Source of the DNA: Taenia hydatigena
Lineage: Eukaryota > Platyhelminthes > Cestoda > Cyclophyllidea > Taeniidae
Length of the DNA: 64,000 nucleotides
Direction: 5' to 3'
NCBI GenBank assembly: GCA_036345935.2
Contig: JADWOT020001810.1
Span: 124,001-188,000 of the forward strand
Positions 1 through 12,613 of the stretch are shown piece after piece. The notes beneath the pieces were generated by a model, which saw only the letters and a list, made by a program, of their open reading frames with translations, did no database searches and was not told where the DNA came from. The position numbers were made by a program, and so were the translations under genes. Every line of letters starts with the position of its first letter. Within the stretch, counting starts at the first letter, position 1.

Positions 1-1350
1 TGCTCTTTGCACTTTAAGGCACTCGCAAAAATTGAATTTAGAGTGCAAAGAATTTCAACTCTTAAATTAGGTGCAGGGATTCAATTTTAGCGTTCTAAAA
101 GACACGAATTGGACAATGGAGAGTTAAATTAGTTTCACAAAGTCAACTATCATAAAGTAGAGTTTAAGCAGAAGCAAATTAATGTCATCATTTTGAAGGG
201 GACAAAATGAACTTAAGTCAAAATGGGTAAAGCTGGCGCAAAACGAAGAAGTAAATTGCTATCATTATCTCGAGAGGCATAGAATGGGGCCAAAACGGTG
301 ATTATTTGGCTTCACTTTGTGATTCAAAACGAAGCTAGGCAAGAAATAAATGGATTTTTCTATATTAAGAGGCATGAGACGGAGCCAAAGAAAACGTCAA
401 TTAATATCATAAATTCAAGTTCCATAATTGGAGCAATAGAAAAAGCAAATAGGTATTAGCATTTTGGGGCGCATGAAATGGAGCCGAAGGAAAAGGAACC
501 AATTTACGGCGCGGAAACATGGCAAATGGGGCCGAAGAAAGGAAATTAAAATTTGCGAAGTGGAAACGCATGGCATGGAGTTGAAGGGAACTAAATTAAG
601 TTCACAAATTCAAAATGGATCAAATAGGTTTGAAGGAGAAATAATTGATTTCTCGAATTTGAAATGCACGAAACGGAGATGGAGACATAATTGAACTAAC
701 AATGTCTAGATGGATGTGAATTGATTTGAATAAGGATAAATTAACTTTATGGGGCCAAAAGTCCGAAATCGAGCCGGTGGATTCAAAATGATTCTAAAAA
801 TGCTTAAATGATGAAGTGGGATTGACTGGATTATAATTGACTCACAATATCGTAATTCATGAAATGCATTTAGAAGCAAAATTTTGTGGATGGAGAGGAA
901 GATATTTTGCGATACGGAATGTACGGAATGGAGTCGAACGATGACATTTTGATTTCTCGAAAGCAAAACGCATGAAATGGAACCCTAATGGAGAAAGTGG
1001 TTTTCCTAGGACGAAAAAACTAAACGGAGCCAAAGCTTGGATAAATCATTTTTCAGTACGAAATGAAGGGATTTGAGCCTATTAGAACCAAATTGATTTA
1101 GTGGTCTCGAGAAGATAAAAATGAAACGTTGAAGCAGAAATGGATTTTGCGATGCAAAATACACGTAATGAACCCAATTTAGACGTAATATAATTCACAG
1201 CGTCGAAGGGCGCAAAGTGAAGCCAATTAAGGCGAGACTGATTGTGAATTGTCAAAAAGTCGGAAATGAAGACAAAGGGGGAAAAATAGGTCCTGTAATA
1301 CGAAATGTATGTAAAGGAGCCGACTGAAGCGAAATTCATTTTGCGATGGC
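1..1350. repeat. degenerate tandem array, ~47-bp period
   Basis: A purine-rich stretch in which a core resembling GCATGAAATGGAGCCAAAG recurs in diverged form. Recognisable cores start near 278, 371, 470, 518, 570, 664, 752, 928, 968, 1012, 1062, 1157, 1207 and 1297. Most gaps are close to one or two times 45-50 bp, which suggests an old minisatellite or satellite with a basic period of about 47 bp. The array weakens past about 1350 and may extend left of the window. Open frames inside it are repeat-derived and I do not call them genes. Confidence 0.6.
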
Positions 1351-3020
1351 AAGATCGCCGGCATGATTTGCAGACTATGCCAATGGCACCACAGCTCTTT
1401 TGCATGTCTGCCGCATCTTCGCATCATTGTGGAAAGAGAAACAGCTTTACTTGATGCCGTTCTATGCGCAATGAATCCTACCAACATTCTAGGCCTTTTA
1501 TGACATAAGGTGTTGGCTGAAATTGCAAAAGGTTTTAACTATAGTAGCAGGGTGTCAGACCAATATTTGCAGAGCTCAATCCAGAGCAGATTATTGGTCT
1601 TATGGGCGTCGCGCAACTTCTCAAAATTTGTTTAAAATGTGCTTTAAGCGACCTACTGCTAAAGCAGACAAGTTTTCTGTTTTGACAAGGTTTCACGTCG
1701 CAGTGCATGCTAGTAAGCCTTAGTGGATGACAAATTTCGCTTTAAAGGCAATTAAACTTTGTGTTTACTCACTGCATGAGCGTCACTCTCAAGGCTCGTT
1801 TCACGAATGGTGCACGCTCTCGATGCCTTCGCAGTGGTGGGAACCATGTCAACTTTCTCTCATCACGAAGAGCTGCATTCAGTGTGTGTTCTATTCAAGT
1901 AACTTCGAGTCACTTCGCCAACGCGCATGCCACTTTTGACGAACCGACAATGTTGATGCATACGCAAGTAGAAATTCAACTGCGTTTAGTCGCCTTTACA
2001 GGCATAAAATGGTGGTAAGGTTGATTTTACATCCAGCGCTGAAAATCTTTCGTGACAAGCCCCGCAACTATAAATTTCCTTTTTGATTGTATGCAGTGCA
2101 ATCATTAGGGCGTGAAAGTACTCTGCCTAAAAAGTCGATTTAGAATTGTCATCTGTAGACAAACATTCGCTTTACCTCGCTGGACAGACCTATGCATTGT
2201 ATGTGCTTAAATCGCTCTCCTTCATTTTGGAATCCATGTGCACGCCTGAGTAACGTGTGACTTTTGATTTTCTTACTGAATGATAAAGACGAAGATGCAT
2301 CAGGTGTGATCAACGCTTCAAATATCCATGCCATTTTCTGCATTGTGCGCCCCCAAATCACATATATTTTCCAATCTGCCTAAGAATGTACCCACTAGTA
2401 GAATTCCGTCAAATATTATTTGCATGGCTCTTTGATAACTTCAAAATATTTAGTCACCTTAAAAGCAGGCACCTAAAGGGGAGGCAAAGAATCCTTTTTT
2501 GCCAGCATTAAGTCGACGTTTGTTTGAGTGCTGCCTCTGACTTCAAATTCGACGTGACCTTCACTACAATTGCAGGCCGCCTGAGGATATGACCTCTGAA
2601 TAGAGGTCAACGAGTAACCTTGACGCCGTGACGTGCTGAGCCTAAAAATTGATGAGTTTCTTCGAAACCACCAGTTTGTCCACTTAAGTCGCAATCACTC
2701 GACGCCTTTTCACTATTCGAATTGCACTTCGAACCACTCCACTTCAATAGTGCTGCATTCTCTGCGGTCGTTAGATCATTTCTTGATTTCTTCAGCAGCT
2801 TTTTTAGTTGAATACTGTTTTGTCTACTCCCTGAACACTTTTATACGCTTCGGAAGTATCGACCCAAAGGCTTGATGTCAGTAACGCTAAATGAAGGGCT
2901 AATTAAAGAGACAGAACACAAAAAGAATAAATAAGTGATTTGTTGCTATAGGTCGCGTGGCATTCTTTTCCCCTTCCATTGTACCGCTTTCTCAGTTTCA
3001 TTCCTTGAGTTGGGCTGCAA
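1351..3020. other. no gene seen
   Basis: Only short frames in unrelated phases. No splice-flanked exon, RNA gene or internal repeat was recognised. Confidence 0.4.
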
Positions 3021-3023
3021 ATA

Positions 3024-3284
3024 CAGTCGGTGCCTACAAATACGAGAAACAATGAAGAGGCGACTGTAGCGGTTGGCTGCACACTGATTGCGGCCACGGT
3101 AATTCTGTCAATTATCTCAATGCCATTGCATGCAGAAGCGATCGGAGAAGTAGATGATGAACACAGAGCCCTCATTTATAGGCACCAGAACTATGGTAAA
3201 GCAATGGGAAGAACATACAACCACGTAGACATGCTGGACGTCAATTCCGACAGTCGCTACCCATTTTTTTCCACTTCGCAGTAA
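3024..3284 (+). CDS. candidate terminal exon, hydrophobic segment
   Basis: An open stretch preceded by an acceptor-like AAATACAG that runs about 85 codons to a TAA at 3282-3284. The frame is closed upstream by a TGA and has no good ATG near its start, so if real it is an internal-to-terminal exon. After a short polar start it has a hydrophobic run of about 20 residues (AVGCTLIAATVILSIISMPL), then a polar tail rich in D, E, R, H and N, which would suit a membrane-anchored protein. There is also a donor-like ACG|GTAATT inside it. I do not recognise the family and no second copy was seen, so this remains a weak call. Confidence 0.22.
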   Translation, partial: QSVPTNTRNNEEATVAVGCTLIAATVILSIISMPLHAEAIGEVDDEHRALIYRHQNYGKAMGRTYNHVDMLDVNSDSRYPFFSTSQ

Positions 3285-6200
3285 CGGGCAATTTATTGCA
3301 GATGTCTTCCAAATCAGGATTGTAATACATAAGCGTGCGCAGAGAAGAAGACAAACGAAAAATCCAACTCGTTCGACTCCTTTGACTGTGTGCAGCGTAT
3401 TGCGTCTCCTTTCATCGATATGTAACCATACTTATTGGGGCTCTCAAGACGAATCCTAAAAAAGGCATTAGTTTTAAGCAGAGATAGATGACTGGAGAAA
3501 AGGATAGGCTTAAATGCGTCCATTCGAAAAATAACATTCAGAAGTTAAAGAGCTGCAAATAAGAGTGGGTGCTGAAGAGGTGCCAGGTCGCTAAAACGAG
3601 AGCCATTGCAAATTTAAGGCTGAACGACACTGCCCCTTTCTTTACTTTTCCAGTATTTAGGTCTCACAGGTAGCTTCATGTGTACCTCATGTTTCTTTGA
3701 AAACGTGCTCAGACATATGCCCTCATTTTGTCACTTTTTTTCGTTTCTCTTTTCATTTCCTGCTTTTAGAGTTCGCTCGTGATTACATTTTAGGACCTTT
3801 TAACCCGTCAATAGCCAGGACCCAAAGCCATCGAGTGCATTAGCACCGTCCATTCAACTTGCAATACTGGCTGTAAAAAACGAGATCGGGTTTAGATGGT
3901 ACCGCGCATGTGCCATAAAAAAATTTTTCTTAACCTGTAATCGCACAAAAACCATGTGCCATTTTCACCATTTCCATGTAAGCTGCTACAATAACCCCCA
4001 TTTGCTTACAAATGCTTTATGCTAGTCAATTATATGGTCCTTTGTTCAGTCAGGCAACCAGTAGGTCTCAATGCATGCGATACTTTCGCTGTTGTTTTCA
4101 TTCGCTTGTAGCCAAAATGCACCAAGACGTAACCAACTTTTTGATTACGACCCGCCATTAGAATAGGAGATAAAAATAAAAACTAAAACCATATGTAACA
4201 GTGAGCAGCCGATAAAAGGGCAGTACATGCTCTTTAAGCGCAGTATGCATGGGAGCGTGCGCACAGTATGAACAACCAATATGGTTCGGTAGACACCTCA
4301 TGCAATCGCTGTTCCGTATAGCCTCTTTTCAATGGTGGAACTCATTAAGGCACAGATCTCCTGACGGCGCGGATAGAGGCAGCGCATGCTTTCCATTTCA
4401 TCCAGAAGATCATCATTTTAAAACTCATGTGCCTCTGATAGCAAGTAATCTTTGCCATACGACCTCCTTCCGAATTCGCGTATCGCATCCATCATCTGGC
4501 AGTCTAATTTATGCCTCACGAAAAGGTAACTTCAACTCGAATCTTTCCTTTGAATAAACACATAAGTAGGCAAAAGACATTTGAGGGTAAGCTTATGGGA
4601 CACTATTGACAGTTCAGAGAGGTTGTCACGTATTTGACTCACTCTTATTCAAAGAAAGTTTTAAAAGGTAAGAAATATCGATTATTTTTTTAGATCTCGC
4701 CTTAAAATGATCACTAACCACATTTCGCAAGACCGCGTCATGAAACCGGTGGATTTGCATTCAGTTTTCATGAAATTTGTTTTATAATCACACATGGAGA
4801 ACGAGTTCTTCATGCAACCACTCAAGACTAATTTAACGCTTGCGAAATCACCACGTTTCAAGCACAACAACCCAGGCTGTTTGACAATATTGATGGTTGC
4901 CTTTAAGTTTACTAGGAAAAATGTTCATTTCTGACGAACAGTGCAGAACATACTCAAAGATGGTAGAGTTAAGGAAAATCAAAGGTTTTGTTCGATAAAT
5001 TAATTAAGGCTCCAAACATTATTTACAGTGAATGACACAGACTGTGAACAGATCGTGTTGCCTTGCAATCATGTGTCTCATTTGTTTTGCTGAGTCGGCC
5101 GTTCGCTTATGAAAGCATCCTAATTTCTATCAATGTTTCTTCGTGAAAGTGCTCAGCCAGCTGTTGTGCCATCGATGTTAGTATTTAATAAGACTGGGGC
5201 AGATATTATTGATAAGTCGTGCTCTTAATGACTCATCGTGCTCTTTCTCCAACTCAAATTTTTGCTTATCTACACTTTGTTTATTTATGAGAAAGATTGG
5301 TGACCGTGGCAAGGCTATTCCCGAAACGTATATGGTAATTTGTTAAAATGATAAAGCGCCAACCTGCATCCGGTTGGCTACTGCTAGCCACGCTGTCTCC
5401 TGTTTTGCCATTCCAGTGGACATGACTGCGTGGCACACAAAGATAATTGAGTATTGTAGACGTGGACAAGTCTGCCGCAAAATTTGGCCAATACGATATT
5501 AGACTTTAAAAAGGGCGAGACTATACGGTACAACAGCACGCGAGGTCTTTGCTGTCTCTATGACGATCAAACACTTGAGACTGGCTAATAATGAGAGGGC
5601 TGCTCTATTCCCCTTACTCGGTAGACATGTTAACATAAAGTGCTCGAATCACTACATGGCAATCAAGGCCACAATTCCTAAGGCAAACTTTATGCTAAAT
5701 TATGTGGTTCCATTGGAATCTAAAAGATCTACCCAGCACTAATAAATTAGTAAAGAAAGAGGCAGGTAAACTGATAGGCGCACTTTTATGAAATCGCTGA
5801 TGATGCGCACTCAATTGCACAACCGGAAAACGGGAACTTAGGCCCTTAAATATGCCCTTCTGAAGTAAAGAACAGCAGCTAATTTGCCAACCGACAATTC
5901 GCTGTTTGGAATGCTAGGGATGATTTCCTTGCAAAACACAGAGGTAGCAATCATCAGTGTTTCAGATTCCGAACTGTGAATAAATGGGAAGAAATATGAA
6001 GCTTCAATGTAGCTGAGCCGGTCCTAGCCCCAAAGGATGCTTAACATGCAAAAAGAGTCGCCTGCGTATAGTGACACAGCTAAACGAATTGATGAAGCAC
6101 TGTTCAGGGAGGCAGATGCGATCCAACTGTGAAATCAGTGCAGCATCCGTTGTTTTCATATTTTAGGACTGGGTTATAAAGGTGCAGAATAAATTTCCAA

Positions 6201-7600
6201 ACGTCACTCAAATCACTTTTAAAACTGCATCTGCTAGTGATCGCTGGAAAATGAGGTTTTATCTACCAAACCCTATTTCTAAGACCGATGAAAGGCGGAT
6301 TCACACTGTCTTATCTAACTCAACTAGAATTCGACTAAAAAGAATTTTCAGTTACGCAACTTTGAAGCTGGGTGCTAAGTTACTCCACCCTCTTTAAATG
6401 CTTTGTGACGAATGCAGACAGTGATTCTCGAATAGGTTTTAGACCAAGTGAATCCTTTTAAGACAACTAAGCTTAAGCTACATCCAATAGCGTCATTCGG
6501 AAGTTGGCGATGTGAGTACCTGTGATATGAAAGAGAAATTTGCATGTGCTTAGAATATTCAAGGCGCAAAGTTGCCCCAGCCTTGTGGCACTGCCCACTA
6601 ATAGGCTACTTTAAAATATCGCTGATCCTTCATCGCATCTGCCGCGGCGTGCGATATCTGCTCAAGTAACCTTTCTAACAAAAGATGCAAAGCACAGCAA
6701 AGAAGGAACTATAGGAAGGGGATGTGACACTCAATGTTTTTATGCATCATTTTACACGATGAGGTGGGATGGAAGTAGAGTCGTTACCTTTAGTAACCCA
6801 TGCGTCCGAAATCCCCCGAAAAAGGATTGCGTGTTGGTGCGAGTGTGGAAAAATTATAGTTGGATGAGTTGAGCAGTGGAAAAATTGAAAACTACAGGTT
6901 GAAATGTAAGTGAATGATCAAATTGTGCTTATTTAGAAAATTCTGCTTAAGGAAAAGGGAATTACAAAGGCAAGTATCTAATTGTCACATCGAAGTAAAT
7001 TGCGAGTCAGATGGCAGATGCAACGTTACTCGACTAGACCGATTTAATGCACAGGTTGTAGTCGAGAAGGTTGCAAGTAGGGTCACTCAAATTTTTACCC
7101 CTGCGTGTTGTGCATTCATCGATATTCAAGTTTAATACATTGTGTAAAGCGAAGCCTATTCCATGTGAAAGCGGGTTCTTAGTAATGCGTGATTAGAAAA
7201 CCAAGTACTTAACATATTGTAGTGAATAAAGAATAGCCTCCAATTTGTTCTGTATCGAGAAGATTAATAAAGAGAGGATGGGTCAAAGAACCTCCAGCCC
7301 ACCGTAAAGGTAAGAATTAACGATTCGGTTTGAATTTTGTTGATAAAATCAACGATTTAATGGATGAGTAAGACCACGTTTGATTGAAAAGAGGAAAATT
7401 AAGGGCCTATGAGAACGGTGCCAAATATAGAGACGAAACTATTTGGTTCTGCAGTCAAGCAGTGTTGGTGCGTGCATGGTCAAGGAAAAGGAAAGACTGA
7501 AGGACATGTGTGGGAGAGATATCCTAGAAATGTATGTTTTTTCTAGTATTGAAAAAGAGTATTGAAAGGGCAGAACGAGTGGGATGGGGTGGAATATGTG
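3285..7600. other. no gene seen
   Basis: Long stretch with only chance-length open frames and no exon with paired splice signals. No copy of the repeat families found elsewhere in the window was recognised here. Confidence 0.4.
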
Positions 7601-7619
7601 TGTATAAAACGGTTTGCGC

Positions 7620-7890
7620 TTGTAACATTCTAGTTCGCTTCAATCATGATGAAGACAGTTGAAGACGAATGGATTTTTCTCCGTCTCTAATCGTCTTAAT
7701 TGCGATCGAAGTACGATGAATTGCTACATTAATATACATAGGTACCCGCATTATCCATCAGTCATCAGTTAGTCATTAATCTCGGTTGTCTAATTGGTTT
7801 GCTGGTCCAACTGTTTGTGGTTTTCGCAGTTGCCTCAAACTATCAGAATGCATTGAGTAACTGCATTCCGGTGCGACAGATTATTAGCTC
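7620..7890 (+). repeat. dispersed repeat R1, copy a
   Basis: About 260 bp that closely matches 44800-45035 in the same orientation. Both contain CGTCTCTAATCGTCTT, then ATTAATATACATAGGTACCC, then TCATCAGTTAGTCAT, and end near GTAACTGCATTCC. No open frame is conserved between the copies and no terminal inverted repeat was seen, so the element class is unknown. Confidence 0.65.
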
Positions 7891-7959
7891 TAAAGTGTAA
7901 CAAAGGTATTTAAAATAAATTAAAGTTGAACTAGATACAGAAATCAGTGTGGTATTAGT

Positions 7960-8440
7960 TTTGTAAGAGCGTCCGGCATTAGCAAACACTCATGACTAAA
8001 ATCAGCGCATGACCAGGCCACATAAAAATCGTACGGCCGCTGAAGAGAATGCACCAAAATCGAACTGAATTTGCAATTATAATAAAAGATGGCAGCAGTA
8101 TGAAACCAAGCGGATAGCGACAGATGTTTAACGAAGCGCTTGAGGGCCGAGATTTTTTCCCAACAGCTGTCTTCATCCGCCACTGCTTCATATGGAGACG
8201 CCGGTTCTTCAGAAACTAATAAAAGCAACAACTATTTATCTTACCATCACAAAGCATTGATCTCAAAGTACCCACTGATGGACAAGTATGCGAAACTGCA
8301 AGTTCGATGAGATGAGAGCGGCGGAAACAGCGGTCTTTTCGTAAAAATCTCAGATAGATTAGACTCAGAGTGGGATCGAAGGATAGGGAATGAGCAGTCA
8401 AACGGGGCGTTTTACCAAAGATGACGGAAAACTGGGTGAC
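7960..8440 (-). repeat. 3' flank of F-box/Arf-like unit 1
   Basis: DNA downstream of the broken minus-strand gene at 8520-9505. It aligns in the same orientation, with indels, to 11540-12180, 19330-20000 and 60580-60830, and inverted to 36100-36360. Shared landmarks are a GTCCAGCATTAGCAA-like start, a GGCCATATGAAAA-like segment about 60 bp on, and a GGGAAATGAGCAATCAA-like segment near the far end. Open frames differ between copies, so I read this as non-coding duplicated flank. Confidence 0.55.
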
Positions 8441-8519
8441 TATTCTGATTCAAGAATGCGTCTCAAAGGGCAAAATATTTGTCGATTCGTGCGTGGACTC
8501 CATACTTGGTGAGAAACAC

Positions 8520-9505
8520 TCAACTCTGTATTGGACAAGTCAGATTTAATTGACAACGCAGTGAGACGTAGAAGAAAATGGACCGAGAAGGAGGGCATAA
8601 ATGGGAAAGGACAAAGCCACCCACTTGCATCCGCCGCCAAATTACATCTTGACATAACCATTCGAGAACATTCTTGCGCTGCATAATTTGACTGTTACGG
8701 TCTTGAACGTGCCGTATGCGCCAGTTCATTGACGCATTCATTAGAGGGAAGCCGTTGGAGAAGTTCATTCCCTCCGCATAGTTCATGAAAAGGCCCATTC
8801 CGCTTTTCTTTCTCCATTCTTCACATCATCCATAATTATAATCCCAAAAGTGTGTCTGGACGACAGGGTCCAGTGAAGGCTTTAGCACATAGAGAATGCA
8901 GTCAAAAGCAGCGAAATGTGCTTTTGGACTACTTAGGCTCCTCTCCAGTTCTCTGCTAACAAGTTGAAATTCCATAGGTGCCAGAGGACAATAATAGGCA
9001 TTTAATGGAGGAGGGTAATCCATTGTTTGAACGTATACCGATGTAGGGCCGGTGGATTTCACAATGTTTAGAGAGGAATGAGTGTCTAGCTGCAACGGAT
9101 GCATAGGACAGAAAATGTTCTCTCCCACTGCCAAGTAAGAAGGAAATAGGAGGTAGGTGGTTTCTTCATGCGCTCCACGAGGAGCTCGAATTAATGAGAA
9201 TTGAAGATCAAATTGCAAACGACCAAAGTGCTGTTCAACAGCTTTGCAAACATCTGCAGTGCGCATAATCAGCGAGTCTGAATGCAGAGTTGTCAATTCA
9301 CTTCTACTTGCCGGCGTTTGAATACGGTGTGTGTGGGAAGAGAACCTACTGGCGAGAACTATTAAGTCAAAATGAGAGTGAACGTCTTCAAGTATCTTAC
9401 TCGACATTTCGTAAAGACAGAGGAAGTCCAACATCGGCTCGATGAATGGGACGCGAATTTGGCATTTTAGAAAGGCTGAGAGGTTCAACTTACTTCTAGT
9501 TCCAT
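8520..9505 (-). pseudogene. F-box/Arf-like family, broken copy 1
   Basis: Tandem paralogue of the intact gene at 12614-13713. Exon 1 survives exactly: ATG at 9505-9503, four codons (MELE), then a GTAAGT donor at 9493-9488. The F-box part of exon 2 is badly eroded. From about 9270 the frame is recognisable again, with KAVEQHF, the degenerate P-loop RAPRGAHEE, and AAFDCILYVL. Near 8870 about 30 codons present in the intact copy are missing and the frame shifts. The rest continues in another frame with MGLFMNYA, MNWRIRH and LEWLCQDVIWRRMQ. The deletion, frameshift and lost F-box make it a pseudogene, although its open frames remain long, which suggests recent death. Confidence 0.72.
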
Positions 9506-9619
9506 TTGCAATTTCTGACGGACGCTTTGAACTTCTCGTAAAATGAGTGAAGTTCGAGTGAATGGGTTGCCACACGTCGTCTTTGCCGTTGAGGTGGGAG
9601 AGATGATCAACCCTGCAAG

Positions 9620-10680
9620 TTCTACTTAAATGCAGTTCAAGAAGTGGTCACATTTACTTGCAGATGTGAAATCGCAAGTAAAAAGTGCATTTGAATTTCC
9701 AAAAATCTTATGCAAAGGAAACGGATCTGAGAGGGGCTCATAATTAGGCGTATCCAGCACCGGCAGCTAGCGAAGAAGCATGTTGTGAGAGGAATATTCA
9801 TATAAACTGTGTTTTTAGTGGATGGTGTGCTGATCAAAGGTGATTTCTGTCATAGTCAATCAAGTGAACTCAAAATCCAATTAATTCTTCAAAGACAATG
9901 GCTGATGTAGGAATGGAAGTTCATGTTGCCTGTGTTAAGACAGGAGATTTTAACCACTATGGTGTGTACCTGAGAATTTGCGCAAACAGACGAATATTAG
10001 ATACCCCAAATAACGTCATAACTTTGCCTAGATTTCAGACCACCAAATTGATTCTATCTTTACGTCTAGTTATAGATACGCCCCGTGGCTAGCAAAATTT
10101 TATGTCTCTGAATCCGTCTCCCAAACTGGGTGATAGTTGACATAGTATGGAATTGTCAGTGGAAATGGGTGACTTCACCTTCAAATATCTTCCTAATCTC
10201 ATTGAAATTGGATAATTGGCACTGCTGGTTCGTGGATGCTGTCCTTCACGGCAGAGTAGGGTGTGTTGACCGACGCCAAAAGTTGACCAAGGAAAGCGGT
10301 GGGAGCAGCGGCGATTTGTTGCTTAACCTCAACTGTGCCCTATCCAAGGCTTCATTTTTATGTCATAGAATTTCAGAAAGCCCTTATTTTACACATGACC
10401 CGACCACGAAACACCTTTTACATCTAGCATGATGTCAAGCCGTGTTTAATGCTCCGTCATTACATCATTAGCTTACATAGTGGGTCATAACCCTTCCCAA
10501 GCCTTCATAATTAATGCATATAATCTGTACTATAAACTTTATTCCTGTACAGCAGTCTACCAACATTTAACTGCCAAGATGACCTTGATTTGATTCCTGT
10601 GGCTTATTGCTGCATGAATAGAGCTTCAACATTGACTTTTGACGTTTTCGACCAATTAATCTATCCTGCACTGCGCCCAG
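9620..10680 (-). repeat. 5' flank of F-box/Arf-like unit 1
   Basis: Upstream DNA of broken copy 1. It matches the upstream DNA of the intact gene (13800-14660) in order and orientation: AATGCAGTTC...TTTGAATTTCC, an AGCTAGC(A)GCGAA segment, a TCTGTGAATCCAT-like stretch and a final TTCAACATTGAC. The match extends more than 900 bp beyond the coding part, so whole units and not only genes were duplicated. No open frame is conserved between the two flanks. Confidence 0.55.
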
Positions 10681-11400
10681 GACTTTACTATTTCGTCATT
10701 AGACATCTGAATAGGCTGAAATCGCGCTCAGTAGTCCATTGTTAATTTATTTATCCCTCCAAAATGACACTAAAATGAAGTAAAACTCTGCTCAGAAGTG
10801 CAATTTGCGTCATTCGTCTTTTGCAATGGCTATATCTGTGTCCCTGAGTATACTATTGCACCATTTTTTCATCAGTGGATTGGCTGTTTTCTGAGCCGCA
10901 GCAGCAGTCCAATTTCCTTTTGTTAGCCGAATATGCATATCCCGCTCATGCATTATGTCGCATTTGCAAATCTGGCGTGTTTCACTGCAAGTGCTCTACA
11001 ATCATATTCAAAACAATATTTTAAATATCCATCCAAAGGGCAGAAGTAGTAGTCGCGCGAATTCGAAAACGTGGCCAACATGCTTTCAGTTTGTTCTTAA
11101 TTTGCAACCAATGCTAAAAAGTAGCCAGTTATTATTAATAGTCTGAGTATTCCATTTCTCCGCGCCATTTGCACTACCAAATCCCCAAATTCACCCAGTA
11201 CGCATTTGTGATAATTAATCCAAAAATTATATGTCCATTTTCCTCACTGCTGTGGGTCACTAAATATGGTCCTTTTGCGTCAGCGCATATTTTCAGCGAT
11301 AAGGGTTTCCATTCCTGTGCTCTTTTCTCTCTTATCTACATTCTAAAAGACCCTTTCCTCACAACAATTTCATAGTCTTCCCTGGCTACTCAATTTACGC
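10681..11400. other. no gene seen
   Basis: Spacer between the two tandem units. Only short, unconserved frames. Confidence 0.4.
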
Positions 11401-12610
11401 TTAGTTTCAATTCATTCATTACAATTGAGACGAGAATCGATTGTGCAAGTAGTCAGTCCTAACGTGTAGCCAATCTTCAAAATAGTGAGTCAGTGGTCCC
11501 CTACGATCTCCATCGACTCTGCTCGATGCATAGCTAAATGCAGAGACGTCCAGCATTAGCAAGCATTTGTAACTTAAATCAGTTCGTGCCGACTAAGCCA
11601 TGTGAAAAAACAGTTTTTCGCTAAGGGGGTTGCAAAATACTGCACTACCTAATCCTTTAGTGGAAAAGATGATAGCATCCCGAAACCAAGCACACGGCGA
11701 TTGACACTAAAAGAAGCGCAATAAATTCGTGCTATGCATGAGAGTTGCATGCAATTTCATACCGCTGTTCCATTAAAGTTTTATCTAATTGAGCTGATGC
11801 ACCTGTGCTTTTCCGATCTACAGATGGCTTCTTTGCCTGTTAAAGGAAGTCAAAACCTTCAAGGAATCATTAGTTAGTCCAATTATTGGCGACTAAAATA
11901 ATGGCACCTGTTTAGCTTGCCATTTTAGGGCACGGATCTTCAAGTGCTTACTGAATGACAATCATGGAACACAGCAAGCTAATTGGAGTGTAAGTGATTG
12001 CTATGAATGGGAGAAAAGAAAACGATCTGGTAAGTCTCTGCAGTTTTATTACATTCTTGTGTAGAATTTTGGGGACATTGAATCAGGAATTTCAGGAGAC
12101 GCTGTCTCAGATTGGGGTCTAAGAGAGGGAAATGAGCAATCAACTAAGGCGTTCGGCCGAAGATGACAGGCGAGTAAATGGCCAGTGATAAGCATAGTAA
12201 ATGGAGCAAGGAGTAGGATGTTTGCCAACCCATACCCAAAACGTTTGAGCTCACAGTGCTGCTCTGAAAGTGATAGTAGGTGGGGCTGATGTAGTTGACA
12301 ACGAGACAGGATTCAGGTCGGAAGGGAAAGTAAGAAAGGTGCACGAGTATGAATGGAGGAATCTCTTTACCCTGTCACGCATCATTTCAATATTCCCTAA
12401 ATCACATTACGATATAAGGCACCTATACAATATTTTCCTATATTCCAATTTCGAAACCTAATTTGAGCCAGAGTTCCCGATGAAGTCTTAGTCTACTTGC
12501 CAATGCAGATAAAACAAAGATCTGGAATAAGGTAAGCCTGCATCCGTTTAAATATGAGCATGATGAATGAACCAGTATACAAAGTCCAGCATTTCACACG
12601 GCATCGTATG
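11400..12610 (-). repeat. 3' flank of F-box/Arf-like unit 2
   Basis: Region downstream of the intact gene. It shares with 19240-20200 a segment like GTGTAGCCA(G/A)TCT...GACTCTGCTC followed by AGCTGA/AGCTAA, and with 7960-8440 the CCAGCATTAGCAA and ATGAGCAATCAA segments. From about 12250 to the stop at 12614 no copy was recognised. No conserved open frame. Confidence 0.5.
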
Positions 12611-12613
12611 TAA

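Noticed and set aside
464..694. Open frame rich in Lys and Arg near the left end
   Set aside because: It lies inside the degenerate tandem array and its residues follow the repeat unit.
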